From: Leptoclinus maculatus
Lineage: Eukaryota; Chordata; Actinopteri; Perciformes; Stichaeidae
NCBI GenBank assembly: GCA_032191485.1
Contig: JAVDOI010000001.1
Location: 37,181,885-37,245,884, forward strand
Direction of reading: 5' to 3'
Length of the DNA stretch: 64,000 nucleotides
Shown: in pieces, positions 1-13,221 of the stretch
Position numbering within the stretch: the stretch's first letter is position 1
How the letters are laid out: the number at the start of each line of letters is the position of its first letter
The notes under the pieces: generated by a model
What the model was told of the DNA's origin: nothing
Database searches by the model: none
The model's input: the letters and a program-made list of their open reading frames with translations, nothing else
Translations under genes and position numbers: made by a program

Positions 1-720
1 CAGTACTTGAGTACAAATACTTAGTCCTACTAGCAAACAGGATTAATAGCTTCTCATGATGCCTGTGACAGCGTCAACCTTATTTTAAAGTTGAAGGAAG
101 ACTGGATTGCACAGTATTTTCATTCATGATTCCCTTTGCAATGAAAAGCATGTTGAGTGAATCTCAAAGTTTCTGCCAGATTGACTGTTAAAATAACGTT
201 CTCGTAAAAGTGGACAGCTGGAGCACATTAGTCACAATGATGCAACATAACACATGCCTGACTTGTGTCAATGTTTTGCAGCGCCATACCTGTCAGTGAA
301 TCAGTTTATCGGACAAATGGAAAGCCCTAACAGCCCCAGTACTTTCTCAACTGCCAGTAATTGCAGGCAATTTATATTAGCCAAACAATTTACTGAAAGA
401 GCAGGAGATGCTGGAACAACTAAGAGCAAGTTTAGACACACTGCTGGTAATTTATTGCGACATTTCTTGAAGTCATTACAAAGGGGGAATGTCTATGATT
501 TTAACCTTTTAAGATTTTAGTAAAATATTAACAGGAAGCAGATGTCCTAAGTGCTCCTCTGCCGCTGCTGGTGGGAGTTTTTATTCCACAATTATTCAAG
601 TGAAAACTTATATGCTCATAACGCAATCAGTGGTACTAAATGAGATGATAAAAAGATGATTGCCTCCAAATGAATTGTGATCAAAGATGTTGCAATCAAA
701 ATTCCAATGAGCACTGTATA
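1..720. other. Intergenic, no gene seen
   Basis: AT-rich sequence. The open frames here (for example 254-520) have no recognisable domain, splice context or composition of coding DNA. I see no gene. Confidence 0.6.
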
Positions 721-1220
721 TGTCACGGTTTAGGCTTTGCCCCCTGTGTCTCTGTGTCTGAGTGTCTCCTGATAGCTTTCATTCACTTCACCTGTGTTCA
801 ATCACCTGCCCCTGGCTTTTTCCTCTGCCAACCCCACACTGCACTCATTCAACTCACCTGCCAGCAATCTACTCATCACCCCACACATATATACTCCCCT
901 GCTTTCCCTGTTCTGGTTGTCAGATCGTCTTTGTTCGTTCCCCTGTGTGCTTCATGTTCCGGCCTTGCTCCTCCCCGTGTGCTCATCGTGTCTCCAGTGT
1001 TTATCCCTCGTGTTGTCTCGCTACATTCCATGGTTTGTGACTTTGCCTTTTTTTTTGTTGTGATTTTGCCTTTTTCCGATTTTTTGCTCACTCCCGGTTG
1101 GAGTTGTTTTGAGTTCCTGTTTATGACTGCTCGGTGCCCAGTAAATAACCTTGCATTCTACCTAACCTCGTCTCCTGTGTTTACGCTTGAGTCTCTGATC
1201 TGCCCCTCGGACGTGACCGT
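721..1220. repeat. Probable interspersed repeat, unclassified
   Basis: A C/T-rich block starting TGTCACGG and ending near the phrase acctaacctcgtctcctgtg. Its style (short pyrimidine-rich clauses, a run of T, no domain) resembles end regions of teleost retrotransposons. A 247-residue frame (670-1413) crosses it but is Cys/Pro/Ser-rich and looks like an accidental reading of C/T-rich DNA. The family is not determined. The purine-rich block at 62935-63305 begins with a similar GTCACGG and may be related, but I did not align the two. Confidence 0.4.
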
Positions 1221-1723
1221 ATATGAATCTATATTTAATCGATGTACCTCTGTAATGTATGGACATACGACAAATCACTCTGTGGCAAACATTAACAGGT
1301 CTCTCACAGAGACGTTGTCCTCAGTCGGAGTAGATTTGTATCGTGACAAATACAAATTGGATTTTGCGCCAAAACTCTCTCAAACCCACAAGAGATGGAG
1401 ATGCTCAACCTGATTAAATATGCATCAGACCGGGACAGTTTCTACATTTTTTTTGTTATTTAACCTGCAGTTGACCTCTGCCTGATGAACAAAGGGGGGT
1501 TAAGTTGTTGCAGCTTTTAAGCATTGTCACTTGTACCAGGTGATTATGGATGGTAAAGCCCTTTCAAGGTATTAACATTTCTACTGTATCTTAGCAGTGA
1601 TTTGGCAGCAGGAGCTGTAGTGTTTTTGTTCACTCAAAACAAAACCATGTGATCCACTTATGGGATGAAAAATCTAACTAATGAAAATATAATAAGTTTA
1701 TTTCTGGTGGTGTCTTTATGTTA
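1221..1723. other. Intergenic, nothing recognised
   Basis: No domain, RNA gene or repeat boundary could be supported here. Confidence 0.5.
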
Positions 1724-2145
1724 AAGCAACAGTTCTACATCTTAGTAATTATGCTTATTTGCCTTCTTGCTGAGTCTGATGCGAAGATCAATACTACTCT
1801 CATGTCTGCACATTAAATATGAAGCTGGAGACAGCAGCTGGTTAGCTTAGCATTAAGATCCATAGTGGAAACTGAAGTTTCTGCTCCTGGCAAAAAAAAC
1901 ACGAGGATTAAACAATGATTAACCAAACAAAATATAACGTGAGAATTAGAGGTGCTGGTATGGGGTATGGATTGTCTTCCATTTGGAAACAACGGGCTAA
2001 CTGTTTCCCCTTTCCAATCTTTGTGCTAAGCTAACTCGCTGCTGGCGTTGGCTTCATATTTACCATGCCGACGGAAGAGTGGAATAAATCTTATCAACTC
2101 TCGATGTGACGGCAAATACATTTTTCCCACATGCTTGAAAAAAAG
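1724..2145. mobile_element. MITE-like palindromic teleost repeat
   Basis: The two ends are diverged inverted copies. The left arm (about 1724-1858) has TTAAAGCAACAGTTCTACAT, then a segment with ATGAAGCTGGAGACAGCAGC followed by TTAGCTTAGCATTAAGA. The right arm (about 1985-2145) reads back the complement with CTTTGTGCTAAGCTAAC, GCTTCATATTTA and an AGAGTGG block. This arrangement is a very common short non-autonomous element of percomorph fish. There is no coding capacity. It was recognised from memory of the sequence style; the family name is not assigned. Confidence 0.75.
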
Positions 2146-3582
2146 CTGTAAACACGAGACAGAAATATCAACACCTTTTGAAGCTAACTTGTTCGCTAAC
2201 AATTGGCAATTTATTTATATATATATATCTACAGCAGATATTAACATTTAGCAGTCAGTTGGAGTCCATTTAAGCCCATCTGTGAGTGAAGGGGCAAAAA
2301 AACATTTACTTCCGGTTGTGAAGCAAATCTGCATCTTCGTATTCATAAGGAGTTAAAATTTGGTGAACTTTCAGCGCTAATGTCGCCCCACAGGCGATGG
2401 TCACTCGCCTGCACTCCCGCATGTGTGACCGTCCCTCTGTCATATTCATAATAAAATGTCCTGCAGCAGTCCTGATACAAAGCAAGCCTCTGACAGCGGC
2501 AAATGGGAAAACTGTCAAGTTTGGAGCCAAAGTGAAACTACACGATCTTAAAACAAGCTAAAAATAGCCGAAGCCGTGGGGAAACTAAGAAAAGAGGGAG
2601 GAGGGATTAGGAAAAATACTTGTCTGTGCCGGTAACCGAGCAATGGAAAACCGGCCAGTCGCTTGGGGAAAACCGTTCACTGTTCCTGTCCCTGAGCGTC
2701 CGACTATATCTGGTGAATTATCTCATTTCCAAAGCTGCTTGAGTGATTGGAATCTCTCCCCCGTGTCTCTCTAGGGCCCTGCACCCCAAGTCGGTCATCT
2801 GAACTATCTCTGTCCTTGGAGGATCTGTTGGAACATATCAAGGTTAAAGTTGGAGGTTCATTAGCTTCCAAACGTAACGCTTGACCCCATGTCACAAGCT
2901 AATCCCTTCCGCTCTCTCATCTCCCTCTGCGTCCTCCTCAGTGTGCTTTTCTGTTACTTGGAGCTGTGTTGCTTTGATTGGAACAGCTAGCCGGAGATAT
3001 AAATAGCCTAATATAAATGGGCAGTGGTTGCGTAGGCTATCATCAGCATTGTCTGTATATTTGGCGAGTCACTGCACATTAAAATGTCCAGTGGAGTGAG
3101 CATCTAGCCTTGACACACATGTATTTGTATCAGTGAATATGTAAATGTGGTTATTTTTAGATTTGGCTCCTCATTTCAGCTCCATTATAAACAGACTATA
3201 AGCAGCTACAAATATGGTTGTTTGCTAGTTTACACAACAGTCTACAAACCTAGGAGATAAAAAAAAAGATGCAGCTGCTAACCTTCATACAGATGAGGCC
3301 TGCTGCTGTGTACGTAATCATCTTCAATTCTGTGATTCTTTACTATAAAAAAATACCTGAACATTGGATCATACTGATGAGTATGACCATATTTTGGCTC
3401 ATCTATTGCTGACGCTACAGTACAATATGTACATTAAAATGTGTATAGGTGATGGCAAATATAACATTAATATAGTTGTCTGTAGATATTCAATTTGGGT
3501 TAATCGGCCTTTTTCGTGGAATACTGCACCTTGATATGTTACAGTAGGACAAGCACATGTGTAAATAATAAAATGAACTAGA
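2146..3582. other. Intergenic, no gene seen
   Basis: Several short frames on both strands lack any recognisable domain. No splice-supported exon was found. Confidence 0.5.
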
Positions 3583-3900
3583 AAATGCATTTCCTGCTGA
3601 AAATACGTTGGAATGCTGAAAGCTGAAATGAATCGTAAAAAAATTGCTGAAAATACAGAAATGGGAGACTACCTGTCTGAAAAATGTTGAAGCTCGAAAG
3701 CATTTAAACTGCACTGCTGAAACCCCTTCTAGTTGAAATGTCTAACTATGGTGTCTGTAGCTGAAAGTATGAGGAAGAAGAAGGCTTTGAAAGTTGAAGA
3801 AGTTTAACAGGATTTGAAGATTTTCTCCATAGACATCCCATTCAAAATAAAATTGCAAAAAGCTTAATAATTCAAAGAGTTTACAGATTAGAAATAAAAA
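3583..3900. repeat. GCTGAAA-rich interspersed repeat
   Basis: The word GCTGAAA or TTGAAG recurs irregularly about a dozen times (for example near 3597, 3617, 3648, 3716 and 3761), followed by a phrase of the form gattttctccatagacatcc that occurs in a common teleost repeat. Probably a degenerate non-coding element. Confidence 0.45.
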
Positions 3901-3974
3901 GTCATATCACCCCTCTCCTGAAAGCTGAACATTTTGATATTCGAAGGGTTTCTGTAGCTTAAAAATTGTTCGGC

Positions 3975-4060
3975 AGTAGTGATATTTGTAGTAGTAGAAG
4001 TTGTAGTTGTATAAGTATTATTAGTAGTATTAGTAGCATTAGAAGTAGTAATAGCTACGA
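3975..4060. repeat. Imperfect (AGT)n trinucleotide repeat
   Basis: A degenerate AGT/ATT trinucleotide microsatellite. The opposite strand reads as a Thr/Asn-rich frame that is an artefact of the repeat. Confidence 0.85.
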
Positions 4061-4230
4061 CTTGGGTTCTTATCAAACAAAGGTATATATCTCAAATACA
4101 GAAATGACGGTAGACATTTGCAGACTGTCCATCACGAATACACGATTCAATCCAAGAGTATGAATCTAAAATGCAGAAAAGAGAGAAGCGATATCTCAAC
4201 CTCAACGATACTACCGGTAATATTGGCGTG

Positions 4231-4255
4231 TATATATATATATATATATATATAT
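4231..4255. repeat. (TA)n microsatellite
   Basis: A perfect TA dinucleotide run of about 25 bases. Confidence 0.95.
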
Positions 4256-4435
4256 TGCAACGTCTTCGGGCAGTAGAAGCCACTGTCAAAATTTCTTGTG
4301 AAATTTTCTAGTTAGTATTACCAGTGCTTTTCCTACTGTGTCGCAATTTATGATGTGAATAATGGCTCTATTTCTTTTAGGGGGGATTAGGATTAAATTG
4401 CAGTCAGAGTTAGCATTTTTGTAGTCGTTAACTGA

Positions 4436-4723
4436 GAGCAACAGGAACTGGACCAAATGTAGACAGAAGGGGAGGCCGCAGGATGATTTGGGCGATTTAT
4501 TAAAGAATATGGTTAACAAGCTGGAAGTCTACAGGTAGGTAGATAATGGCAGTCAAGCAACAGTGGGTAGCAGGCAGGAAAACAGGGAAATCCAAAAGAC
4601 TGGCAGCAGGGCATAAACTATAGAAGTACAAAGCACTTCAAACAAGAACGTTGCTTACTGGGTCGGACTCTGACAACATGACACTGAGACAAAGAAAACA
4701 CACAAACTAAACACACAAGGAAC
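4436..4723. repeat. Probable interspersed repeat remnant
   Basis: A purine-rich block containing aggaactggaccaaatgtag, gaagtctacaggtaggtag and gacaacatgacactgagac, in the style of teleost retroelement ends. No coding potential. It abuts the 7-bp target duplication of the element starting at 4731. Confidence 0.35.
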
Positions 4724-5255
4724 TAATTAACCTTCTGGGCCCGACCCGGACCCATTTTGGTCCAAGTGGGCCGAGCAGAACCGAGCCGGTACCGAAGAAT
4801 GCCATTTTCAGTAACAAATATAATATTTCCACAACCATGCAGCATACCGTTTTAACGAAGAATTTCTCATGAACAGAAGCATGTGTAAGACTTTACACAC
4901 TCAAAACACAATAAAACACTATCTACGACAACGTTGCTAGCCTCCTGCTAAATTTCGTCACTTTTTCGCGTTCATTTGCCCGACATACGTGGCCGGAATA
5001 GTCCCTCAAAAGACGTTTCTTTACCGTCCACGCTAAAGCTACCCACTTAGCAACATTAGCATTCGACCACGCTTCGAATGTACATTTCAGATTTACTGTC
5101 CGGCAAACACTTCAAACGTTACCCTGGGAAGAGCACCCCCGAGCAGCCAGTCACACTGCAGGAGAATTCTGGTTGGCACTCACCATTTCGAAGAAAAATC
5201 TGAAAAGTTGTCCTCATATTTCCTTTTTGATGGCTGATTCTATGGAGCTAAATCC

Positions 5256-5513
5256 AGGTCAAAAGTTTTGTTCATTTGAAAAAAAGATTTGAACCCGAAA
5301 GCTCAAATTGTGGTCTTGAACATTGAAAAATACAGCAATGTATTCAAAAGTTTTTTTGGGTTGAATATATTTTCAGATTCAAATCTCTTTTTTTTTGGGT
5401 TTCAAATCTTTTTTTCAGTTCAGGTTTTTTTTTTTCAAGTTCAGGTTTTTTTTTTCAAGTTCAGGTTTTTTTTTCAGTTCAGGTTGTTTTTTTCAGTTCA
5501 GACTTTTGACCCT
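5256..5513. mobile_element. Small nested element with AGGTCAAAAGT ends
   Basis: AGGTCAAAAGT (5256-5266) is matched by an imperfect inverted ACTTTTGACCCT (5502-5513). The interval is absent from the sister copy at 11700-13012, which suggests a later insertion into copy 1. No clear target duplication is visible. Confidence 0.4.
5385..5500. repeat. Tandem repeat, TTCAGG plus T-run unit
   Basis: About five units of roughly 19-21 bases, each with AGTTCAGG followed by a run of 7-10 T. Non-coding; the Phe-rich frame through it is an artefact. Confidence 0.85.
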
Positions 5514-6568
5514 GATCTAACGTTGGGGGCGTGGTATCAACTGAGAGGGGCGTGTCACCATGAGTGACAGCATAACAAAGAAGGCAGAGGACCGTCCTCA
5601 ACCACGTTGCCTTCAGGTAACGTGGGCACCGCGAGAATTATGATTCAACACTTTATATACAACATATTCACGTGATTGGAAGTAAAATAAATTACGCTAG
5701 TGACAAAGTTCTGTGTAGCAAGCTGTTTTAGCCTCTACTTGGCACGAATCACAGTAAAAGAGCAATAAACTATGCCATATTGGGCCGTTCAACTACTACA
5801 CTTTAATATCTGACGTTTCGCACTTCCACACACCACTGTGAACGCAGCGTAGTAGCTCAACATGTGTCAGCGGCAGCTAGTGGAGACACTTCCTGTTGAG
5901 AGCTCAGCTGCAGCGGCAAGTTGTGCCGCTGTGTGGGGGGGGTGCCGCGGCAGTTTAGCCTTTATTTGTCGTTATTTGACAATATGTAACAATACATTAA
6001 GGTCCTTGAAGGTGTGACTGTTGGCTGAGCCTCGGGATTTTACGCCGGGTCTCGGTTGTGTAAATCGGCAAATTCCGTTGACATTGGCTAGATCCAGACA
6101 CGTGCATAGACATGTCATTGAAAGAATGACCAACCACAGGCTGAGAAACGGCCACTCAAACACCCGCTATAACGCATGGAGCCGTCAGTCGGCGGCCCAG
6201 AGACGCCTTGGAGAGGGTTCTAGCTCCAAAATGATTCCAAACTGCTGTATGTGATAGATTGTGCATGTACAAGGATAAAGGAAGTTAAATATATCGTTAT
6301 TTAGGTTGTAAAAGTACAATGGAACAGCTGGAGAGGCTGTTTCTCAAATGACGACCTCTCGTGACCCCTCGTGTGTTCTATCTTCATCTGCTATTAACCA
6401 GTAACATATACACAATATTTACACAATTCATATGAGCAAACCCTTCTTAATGTTATTAATCCATTGAAATTATTAAAAAGGACGTTGTAGTTAGACAGTA
6501 AGGCCCCTTTGAGTATGGGTATAGTATTTTCGAGAATAAGCCTAAAAATAGGGCTAGTTACCAGAAGG

Positions 6569-7809
6569 TAATTAACTAATGGAACACAGGTGTGGAGGAA
6601 AACAGACAGGTAACAAAGACAAAGACAGGAAGTAAAACAAGACAAGACACAAGAGGAGAGGACTTTCAAACTGAACCTGGAAACAAACTATAACAAAGAG
6701 AGCTACCTTGAATAATTTTAAGGCACTGCATTAGTCTCAAATATGGTGTCTATGAGAGGAACATTTTGTCGAGTATGAGCAATTATTTAAAATGAACTAA
6801 ACTTTTGTCACTGCAGGCTAATGGATGAGTATGTAACATCTATTCAATTTGTAAAGCTTTGTCTATTGTGAATGAGAGGGGATTAGTTCATTGGACACTG
6901 CTGGGTCGTATTTATAGCAACACTTTGGTCTGAATATAGCTTTGCTTGCCTGTGAGGTCGTCTGGGTCAGCAATTATAAAGCCTTAATCACAGAGACTGG
7001 AACGCTCTGCTAATGCAGTTACAAACACAGGATGATTTCAGGCTGTCTCATAAGATTAAAAATGTTTTGTTTTGTGGAAGCTAGCGGGTAGAAAAAGATG
7101 AGTGAATGAGTGGATCCATTGCTACATCATCACTGACCAGATGTGTTTCGCAAATAGGAATAACAGAAACGTGGAGTGTAAATTATGTATTTGTATTTGG
7201 ACCAAGGTTAAAGAAATAGTGATTTTGAGAAAAAAGTCAAAATATTTAACTTCACTTGAACTTAAAAATAGAAATATCACACATTTCAAATTATGACTTT
7301 AAAAGCAGAATGAGTAGGATTTTCGTGAAAAACAATGTACTGATTCATTCAAACTCACTCAAATATTATGTGTCAATCATCACTTATGACCAACTAGAAG
7401 TTTGTAGCTGTGTGTATGTCTGCAGAGATCCTGCCCTCTGCCTGTATTTTCTTATTTTGTTGTGTTTGGGCTTCAACCTTTATAAAAATGTAGCAACCAG
7501 GTGCCAGATGGTAAGCATGCATCCAAGAGGAAGCAATAAAAATGACGGACACAGTGCCAAAATAACGCATATATAGCAAGGCGAAGCACCAAGAAGACAA
7601 AGCTTGTGCCAAAACGAGTGTGAATCTGGAGTTGGCTTTCACCCGCTGGCGAGCACTGTTACCCTCGTTGAGGAGGAGGGGCGAACTTTGAATGTTGTGT
7701 TTACAAACCACAACTGAGAAATCCCTACTCATTTTGTTTTTAAACTCAAAATGTTTTTTTTTCACAAAAAATACAACTTGATTCTCTAAATATAGTAACT
7801 TTCTTTCTT
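6569..7809. other. Intergenic, no gene seen
   Basis: Beyond the 7-bp flank of the upstream element I see only AT-rich sequence. Frames at 7102-7296, 7256-7576 and 7394-7765 overlap one another on opposite strands and show no domain. Confidence 0.5.
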
Positions 7810-7822
7810 GTAATATTATGCC

Positions 7823-7828
7823 TTTATT
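7823..7828 (-). terminator. cdh17: Candidate poly(A) signal of cdh17
   Basis: TTTATT on the plus strand is AATAAA on the coding strand, about 340 bases past the cdh17 stop codon. This would give a 3'UTR of roughly 7805-8169. Other weaker signals exist, so the cleavage site is not fixed by sequence alone. Confidence 0.5.
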
Positions 7829-8169
7829 CTCACAATTAGTAAATTGTTTTTCTAAACCATCATCCTACTACTATGTTGTAGTAAAAAGGCAGCATTTTGA
7901 AACAAAATAACAGGTCTACAGCAATAAAAAAAAAAGACAAACTTAAAACATAAGTCAACTTCCTGTCCCAGGCACAGGCCTAAGCACGAAACATACATTC
8001 TAATAATCTCAAATATCTTGTAATTTTGCTTTCAGGTAAGTGTACAACTAAACTTTTATCCAATAACTGAAATATACATTCATTTTCAGAAATTCACAGT
8101 CACTTGATGAATTAATTCAGTGCCCTGAAAGCAACATGTTACATGGGTCCAGTTGGCTGATCGTTCTAG

Positions 8170-11100
8170 TTAGATTGAAGTCTTCAGGGGAACTCGCTCC
8201 TGGTTAGTTTTGCTCGGCCGTTTGGGGTTCTGGTAGGAGAGTCTCACAAACACAACAATGAGAATAGTCCCTGGAATTGAAAAACAAAAAAATGCAGAGA
8301 CAATCAACAGCATTGCACAGTTATTGTACAATGGCCCTGCAGAGACTACCACGTACTACTGCACACACATTTATGATATGTTATAGTCATTCTCTCTGCT
8401 TACCGATGACTGCAAAGGTGCCAAGCAGAATCCCCACTGCAGACTGAATAGTTGGCATGCCCTGCAACTGCTTTGCAGCCATTTTGCAGTTCCCTCTAAC
8501 GTTGCAGGGACACACTGTCACTAACAGGTGAGGAACAAGGGAGATTAGTTGTGACTAAACAGGAAAAGAGGAAATACGACTCATTGAAAACATTTTTGTA
8601 TTATATTTAGGGTTGATGTTCGGCACAGAAGTTATAAACAATTTGATTTGAACAAAAACACTGATCAACTTATTATTTATTTGAGAATTCTGAGAATTAT
8701 TCATATACACTGTGCAGTAGACAGGTGAAATGTGTTAAATGTTTACCTGCCCATACATATATTTATTGTTAGGGCCAAAGTACTTTCAGTGCCAGAGGCC
8801 CAATGGTCCCGAGTGCCCCCTAATGCGTGGAAGGCCTTAGTTGGGACGTAGTTGCTCCGATATTCACAGAATTTGGTACCCATATTGCTCTCATCATTTC
8901 GGACATATTTCACTTGGCTTTCCTCAGTTCCGCCTAACCGGAAGTCGGCCATTTAAAATTTTGTTTGCAAAATTGATATTTCATACAAACTTTTTCGAAC
9001 TCTTCCTAGAAGTTTATCCTATTTATTTCAAATTTGGTTGGGATAACCCTCCAGCTAATGCTAATTGCTAAATTGCAAAGGAATAGTTGATAGTTCAATA
9101 GTTGAAATAATGATGTCATAGATCAGGGGTATTCATTATACATCACAATAATGTCTTACTGGTGTTATGATTTAGTCCCATATCCTGTATATTGAAGTAG
9201 CCTAACAGTTGTATTAACATCTGTATGTAGTCAACAACTGACTGTCATTTCAAATATAGAAAGTTCAATTAAATATCTCAACAATATTTACTGTCAGATT
9301 TCAAATTTAACTGGATGAATTATTAATAATACATACTCTAATAATAAATAAATGTTCTTCTCTCGTTTCAAGTACAATATGGGCTGCATTTAAAAATAAA
9401 ATACATAACCGAAAACTTTAAAAAAATGAATTGAACTGAATTATCCTCGCCCTGCAGCTTTAAATTCAGTTTATTCAAGTGTGAAGTGATGTCAACCAAA
9501 AAAAGAGCCATTTCTTCTCATTTTGTAAAAAAAGAAAATGATGTGCAGGGACTTTATCTGTGGTTATTGAAACCATTTGTTTCAGCTCTATTCCCCTCTC
9601 AGTTATAACATCACTGTTGGGCAGTGAATGAATGTGTTAGGGTTCTGATCATATTGGGCTCTTATATTGTTTATTATCTGTGCCTACATTCCTGATTTGA
9701 GTGGTTAGATTTGCTCAGAAGATTTGTGCTTTGTCTCGTAGTGGCGCTTCACATTGCCGCAACGAATAATCGCCACTGCCTCTGAACATTTTGTGTGTGA
9801 GGCGGGCAATTTGTATGTTTGGCCATGACACAGGAAGCTTATGTAACTTGACTTTACATTGTCCAGTCTGCCCCAAATTTCACATGCTGGAGGCCTGAAG
9901 ACATCCACATGCCCATTTTGAATCATAGTCATAGTGCCATCTACTGACAACAGGAAGTCAGCCTTATGTGAAATAGCGGACACGGGAAGTGATAAAAAAT
10001 GTGCAGTACATAATTTCCAACGCCACGCAGGAAATAACATCTAAGTTGTGTGCTTAGTGTCCGAGGATCACGAAAATGCAAGGTTACGTTAACGAGCACC
10101 CTGCAATTACTCTCTACGTATGTGCACAGAGGTTCATTGCTGCTTGCAGCTTATATGATTTCATATTGAAGGTGAGTGACAACACAAACTGAATTTAACT
10201 GCAAAACAGAAAGCAAAACTAAAGGAAATCTAAAGGACATTACTCTGCACACTTATACCCATTATTCCCTGAACCATATAGTTTATTCTACCCTGTGAAT
10301 GAGACATTAATGTGTTGTTTTGTGCTGTGTGTATAAGGTGTCAGCAGGCTGTACTGGGCAGAGCACAGTCTTAAGAGAGCTGTGTAATCACAAGCCTGGA
10401 ACAATCATTTGTAAAGCTCCATTGCATCATTATTAGTGCTAGCACAAGCTGGCACACACAGGGGTTGATTTGTATTGATTGTTCCTACGCTCTTGTCCCA
10501 TAACCTCCCTGTATTTGCTTTAGCTTATCAGCAGGAGAGTCGACATTACCTGGCAAGTTTATGAAGGTGCTCCTGGGAGGAGAGCTGCTGTCAGAGATGG
10601 TGAAGGGCACAGTGTAGACCTCGGGAGCCAGGTACGGGATGTTTAACGACAGGTTGGTGTGTGTATCTGAAAGACAAAACACAAAAATGACACATAACAA
10701 TGGGATGTTAATTACAATTTTGTATTTAAAAAAATTACACATATAACATTGTCCAATTTTTCTTCAATGAGGAGGTAAAGGTTGTCAAGGGCTAAGACTG
10801 CTTATTTTTGTTTTTCTTATTACATTTTGATTACATTTACTTATCATCAAATGTACTTATCAAACTCAATCTAAACTTGGCAAAATAGCAGAACCGTAAA
10901 CAAAGGTCCAAATCCACAACTGCAAACTGTTAAATAAATAAATAAGTGCATGCCCCCTGGTATTTGAATTTGGTGGATTGAGAAACACATGCACTATAGT
11001 AACAATATTGTTTTCATATTTTCTGCACATAACGAGAATAAAGCATCCCTTCCTGTGCAGCGATACAATTTAGTACCAGTTCTGTACATCACAGATCAGA

Positions 11101-13152
11101 AAAGTTAATTCTGAAAAGGTTTAAATATAAGCTAAATGCTTAGTTACATCCGATATGTATACAACAATATTTGACCATTTCTACTAGCAAAGGAACCAAA
11201 ACCAAGCAAAACAGCATGCATACAACTGCATAACTACACAACACACTGAATAAGAGAGACTGATGGAGCTGTGGAATGGTCTGGAGTGTGTGACTCTTTA
11301 TCTTATCTCTGTAAATCAGTCTAAAATACACGTCTGGCTGCATGACGTAAAAGCCCTGTTCCTTAAAGAGAAATCTTTTATCAAGTTGTTTGAACCCTTA
11401 TCTGAGGGTCCTAAACTACACGCTCGCACCTCACCATCGTTCTCCTTCATGTTCCATTTGTCAGTCAGGGAAAATTTAGCTGTGCAGGCTGTTAATTGAT
11501 CCTCTATCTGCACTGCTTCTCCTCTGATCTGACATTTTCACAGGTTGGATCTGTGACCACCTACCTACCCAGAACTATTTTGAATGACAGTAATACCAAA
11601 AAGTAATTTTTACATTATAGTGCTGTCAAATGCATTACATTAAGACTGTATGTTTCACATTTCTCTCTTTACTGCTGTGAACAGCTATTAATAAGTTATC
11701 CTTCTGGGCCCGAACGAGCACAAAGCAATTTTCAGTAACAAATATAATAATCCTACAAACATGTTGCATACCGGCTTAACGAAGAACTTCTGATGAACAG
11801 AACCATGTATAACATTTTACACACTGAAAACACAATGAAACACGATCTAACACAACCTCCGACGAGACCTCCCAAAACATTGTGTTATTTTCGGCATAAC
11901 TCGGCGAGCTACGCACTCCGTTTACTGCCCCGAACACGAAGCTAGAAGCTACCATGCTCAAAGATGCTATTAAACCGCATTAGCATTCCACACGGATTCT
12001 ACCGATAACTTCGGATTTACTCTCCGGCAAACGGTTCAAAAGTTACCCGCAAAAGAGCAGACATAAACAAACCATTCATCCCGCAGAGTAATTCTGAATT
12101 TGACTCACTTTGAGATGAATGTTGACGAAACAGTGCCCATAATCAATTTTTACCGGTGAAATCGACTTCTTCTATGGTTTTACTGTCTAAAAAACAGTTT
12201 CCTGAAGGAAGAGGGGTCAAACAAGCCCGGAGGACCACGTTTCACATTTTGAGAATCCGGACTTTACGCAGGCTCTGCCTGCGCGTATAGGGATTTTACG
12301 GAAAACTATGCTGTCAATCAAAACCACGTTGCCACCACTGCATTGGCTAGATCCTAAGGCGTGTATAGAGGTGTCGTAGTATGGAATTGACCAATCACAG
12401 GCTGAGAAATGGCCACTCGCACACACGCTATAGCGCATTCTGCCGTAGGTCGGCGGCCCAGAGAGGCTTTGGAGGATTCTAGCTCTCAAAAATGATTCCA
12501 AACTGCTGTATGTGATAGATTGTGCATGTACAAGGATAAAGGAAGTTAAATATATCGTTATTTAAGTTATAAAAGTACAATGGAATAGCTGGAGAGGCTG
12601 TTTCTCAAATGACGACCTTTCGTGACCTCTCGTACGTTTATGTCTCTTGCTCTGGCCTACTTCACTCTATTCACTCCAATTCTTTTTTATATGACTACTG
12701 CCATTGTTTGCTATGATGCTGGGTGGTTTTTAGGCTTTACTGAGCCTCATTTAATATAGTATTATCAATAATAGTGCTTTTTCACCATGCAAACCTGACA
12801 TTTTCAAAGTGGAGCTGTGTTCCATCTTCATTTGCTATTAACCAGTAACATATACACAATATTTACACCTCTCACCAAAGCTCACCCCCTTGCGTGTTAT
12901 TAATAAATTGAAATTATTCAAATAAACCTTGTAGTTAGAGAGTAAGGCCCCTTTGAGTATGGGTATAGTATTTTTGAGCAGAAGCCAAAAAAAGGCCTAG
13001 GGTTTAGTGGAGGTAAGTGGAATAAAAGTGTGCTGCCTCATTAACTGAATACTGCATTGAAAAGAACTGCCAATTATTTAGACATGGTACATTTGAGTCT
13101 CTGAAAGACTTGAGATGAATGGCCATGACACACTCACATACTCACACACACA

Positions 13153-13221
<69 letters not shown>

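Larger units (their letters stand above)
4731..6568. mobile_element. Non-autonomous DNA element, copy 1 (CCTTCTGG ends)
   Basis: The element begins CCTTCTGG (4731) and ends CCAGAAGG (6568), an exact 8-bp inverted terminus. It is flanked on both sides by TAATTAA (4724-4730 and 6569-6575), a likely target duplication, although TTAA-type targeting as in piggyBac-like elements cannot be excluded. A second copy lies at about 11700-13012. The copies share the left 450 bases or so and the right 500 bases (for example tgtatgtgatagattgtgca). Copy 1 carries extra internal sequence at roughly 5215-6010, including a nested T-rich tandem repeat. I see no transposase frame. Confidence 0.8.

Noticed and set aside
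670..1413. 247-residue open frame, plus strand
   Set aside because: It is C/T-rich low-complexity translation (many Cys, Pro, Ser) across a probable repeat, with overlapping frames on both strands and no domain.
5385..5500. CRISPR-like array of spaced repeats
   Set aside because: The units are T-rich minisatellite repeats in a vertebrate nuclear genome, without unique spacers or cas genes.
7394..7765. 123-residue minus-strand frame
   Set aside because: No recognisable domain, no splice context with cdh17, and it overlaps an equally long plus-strand frame.
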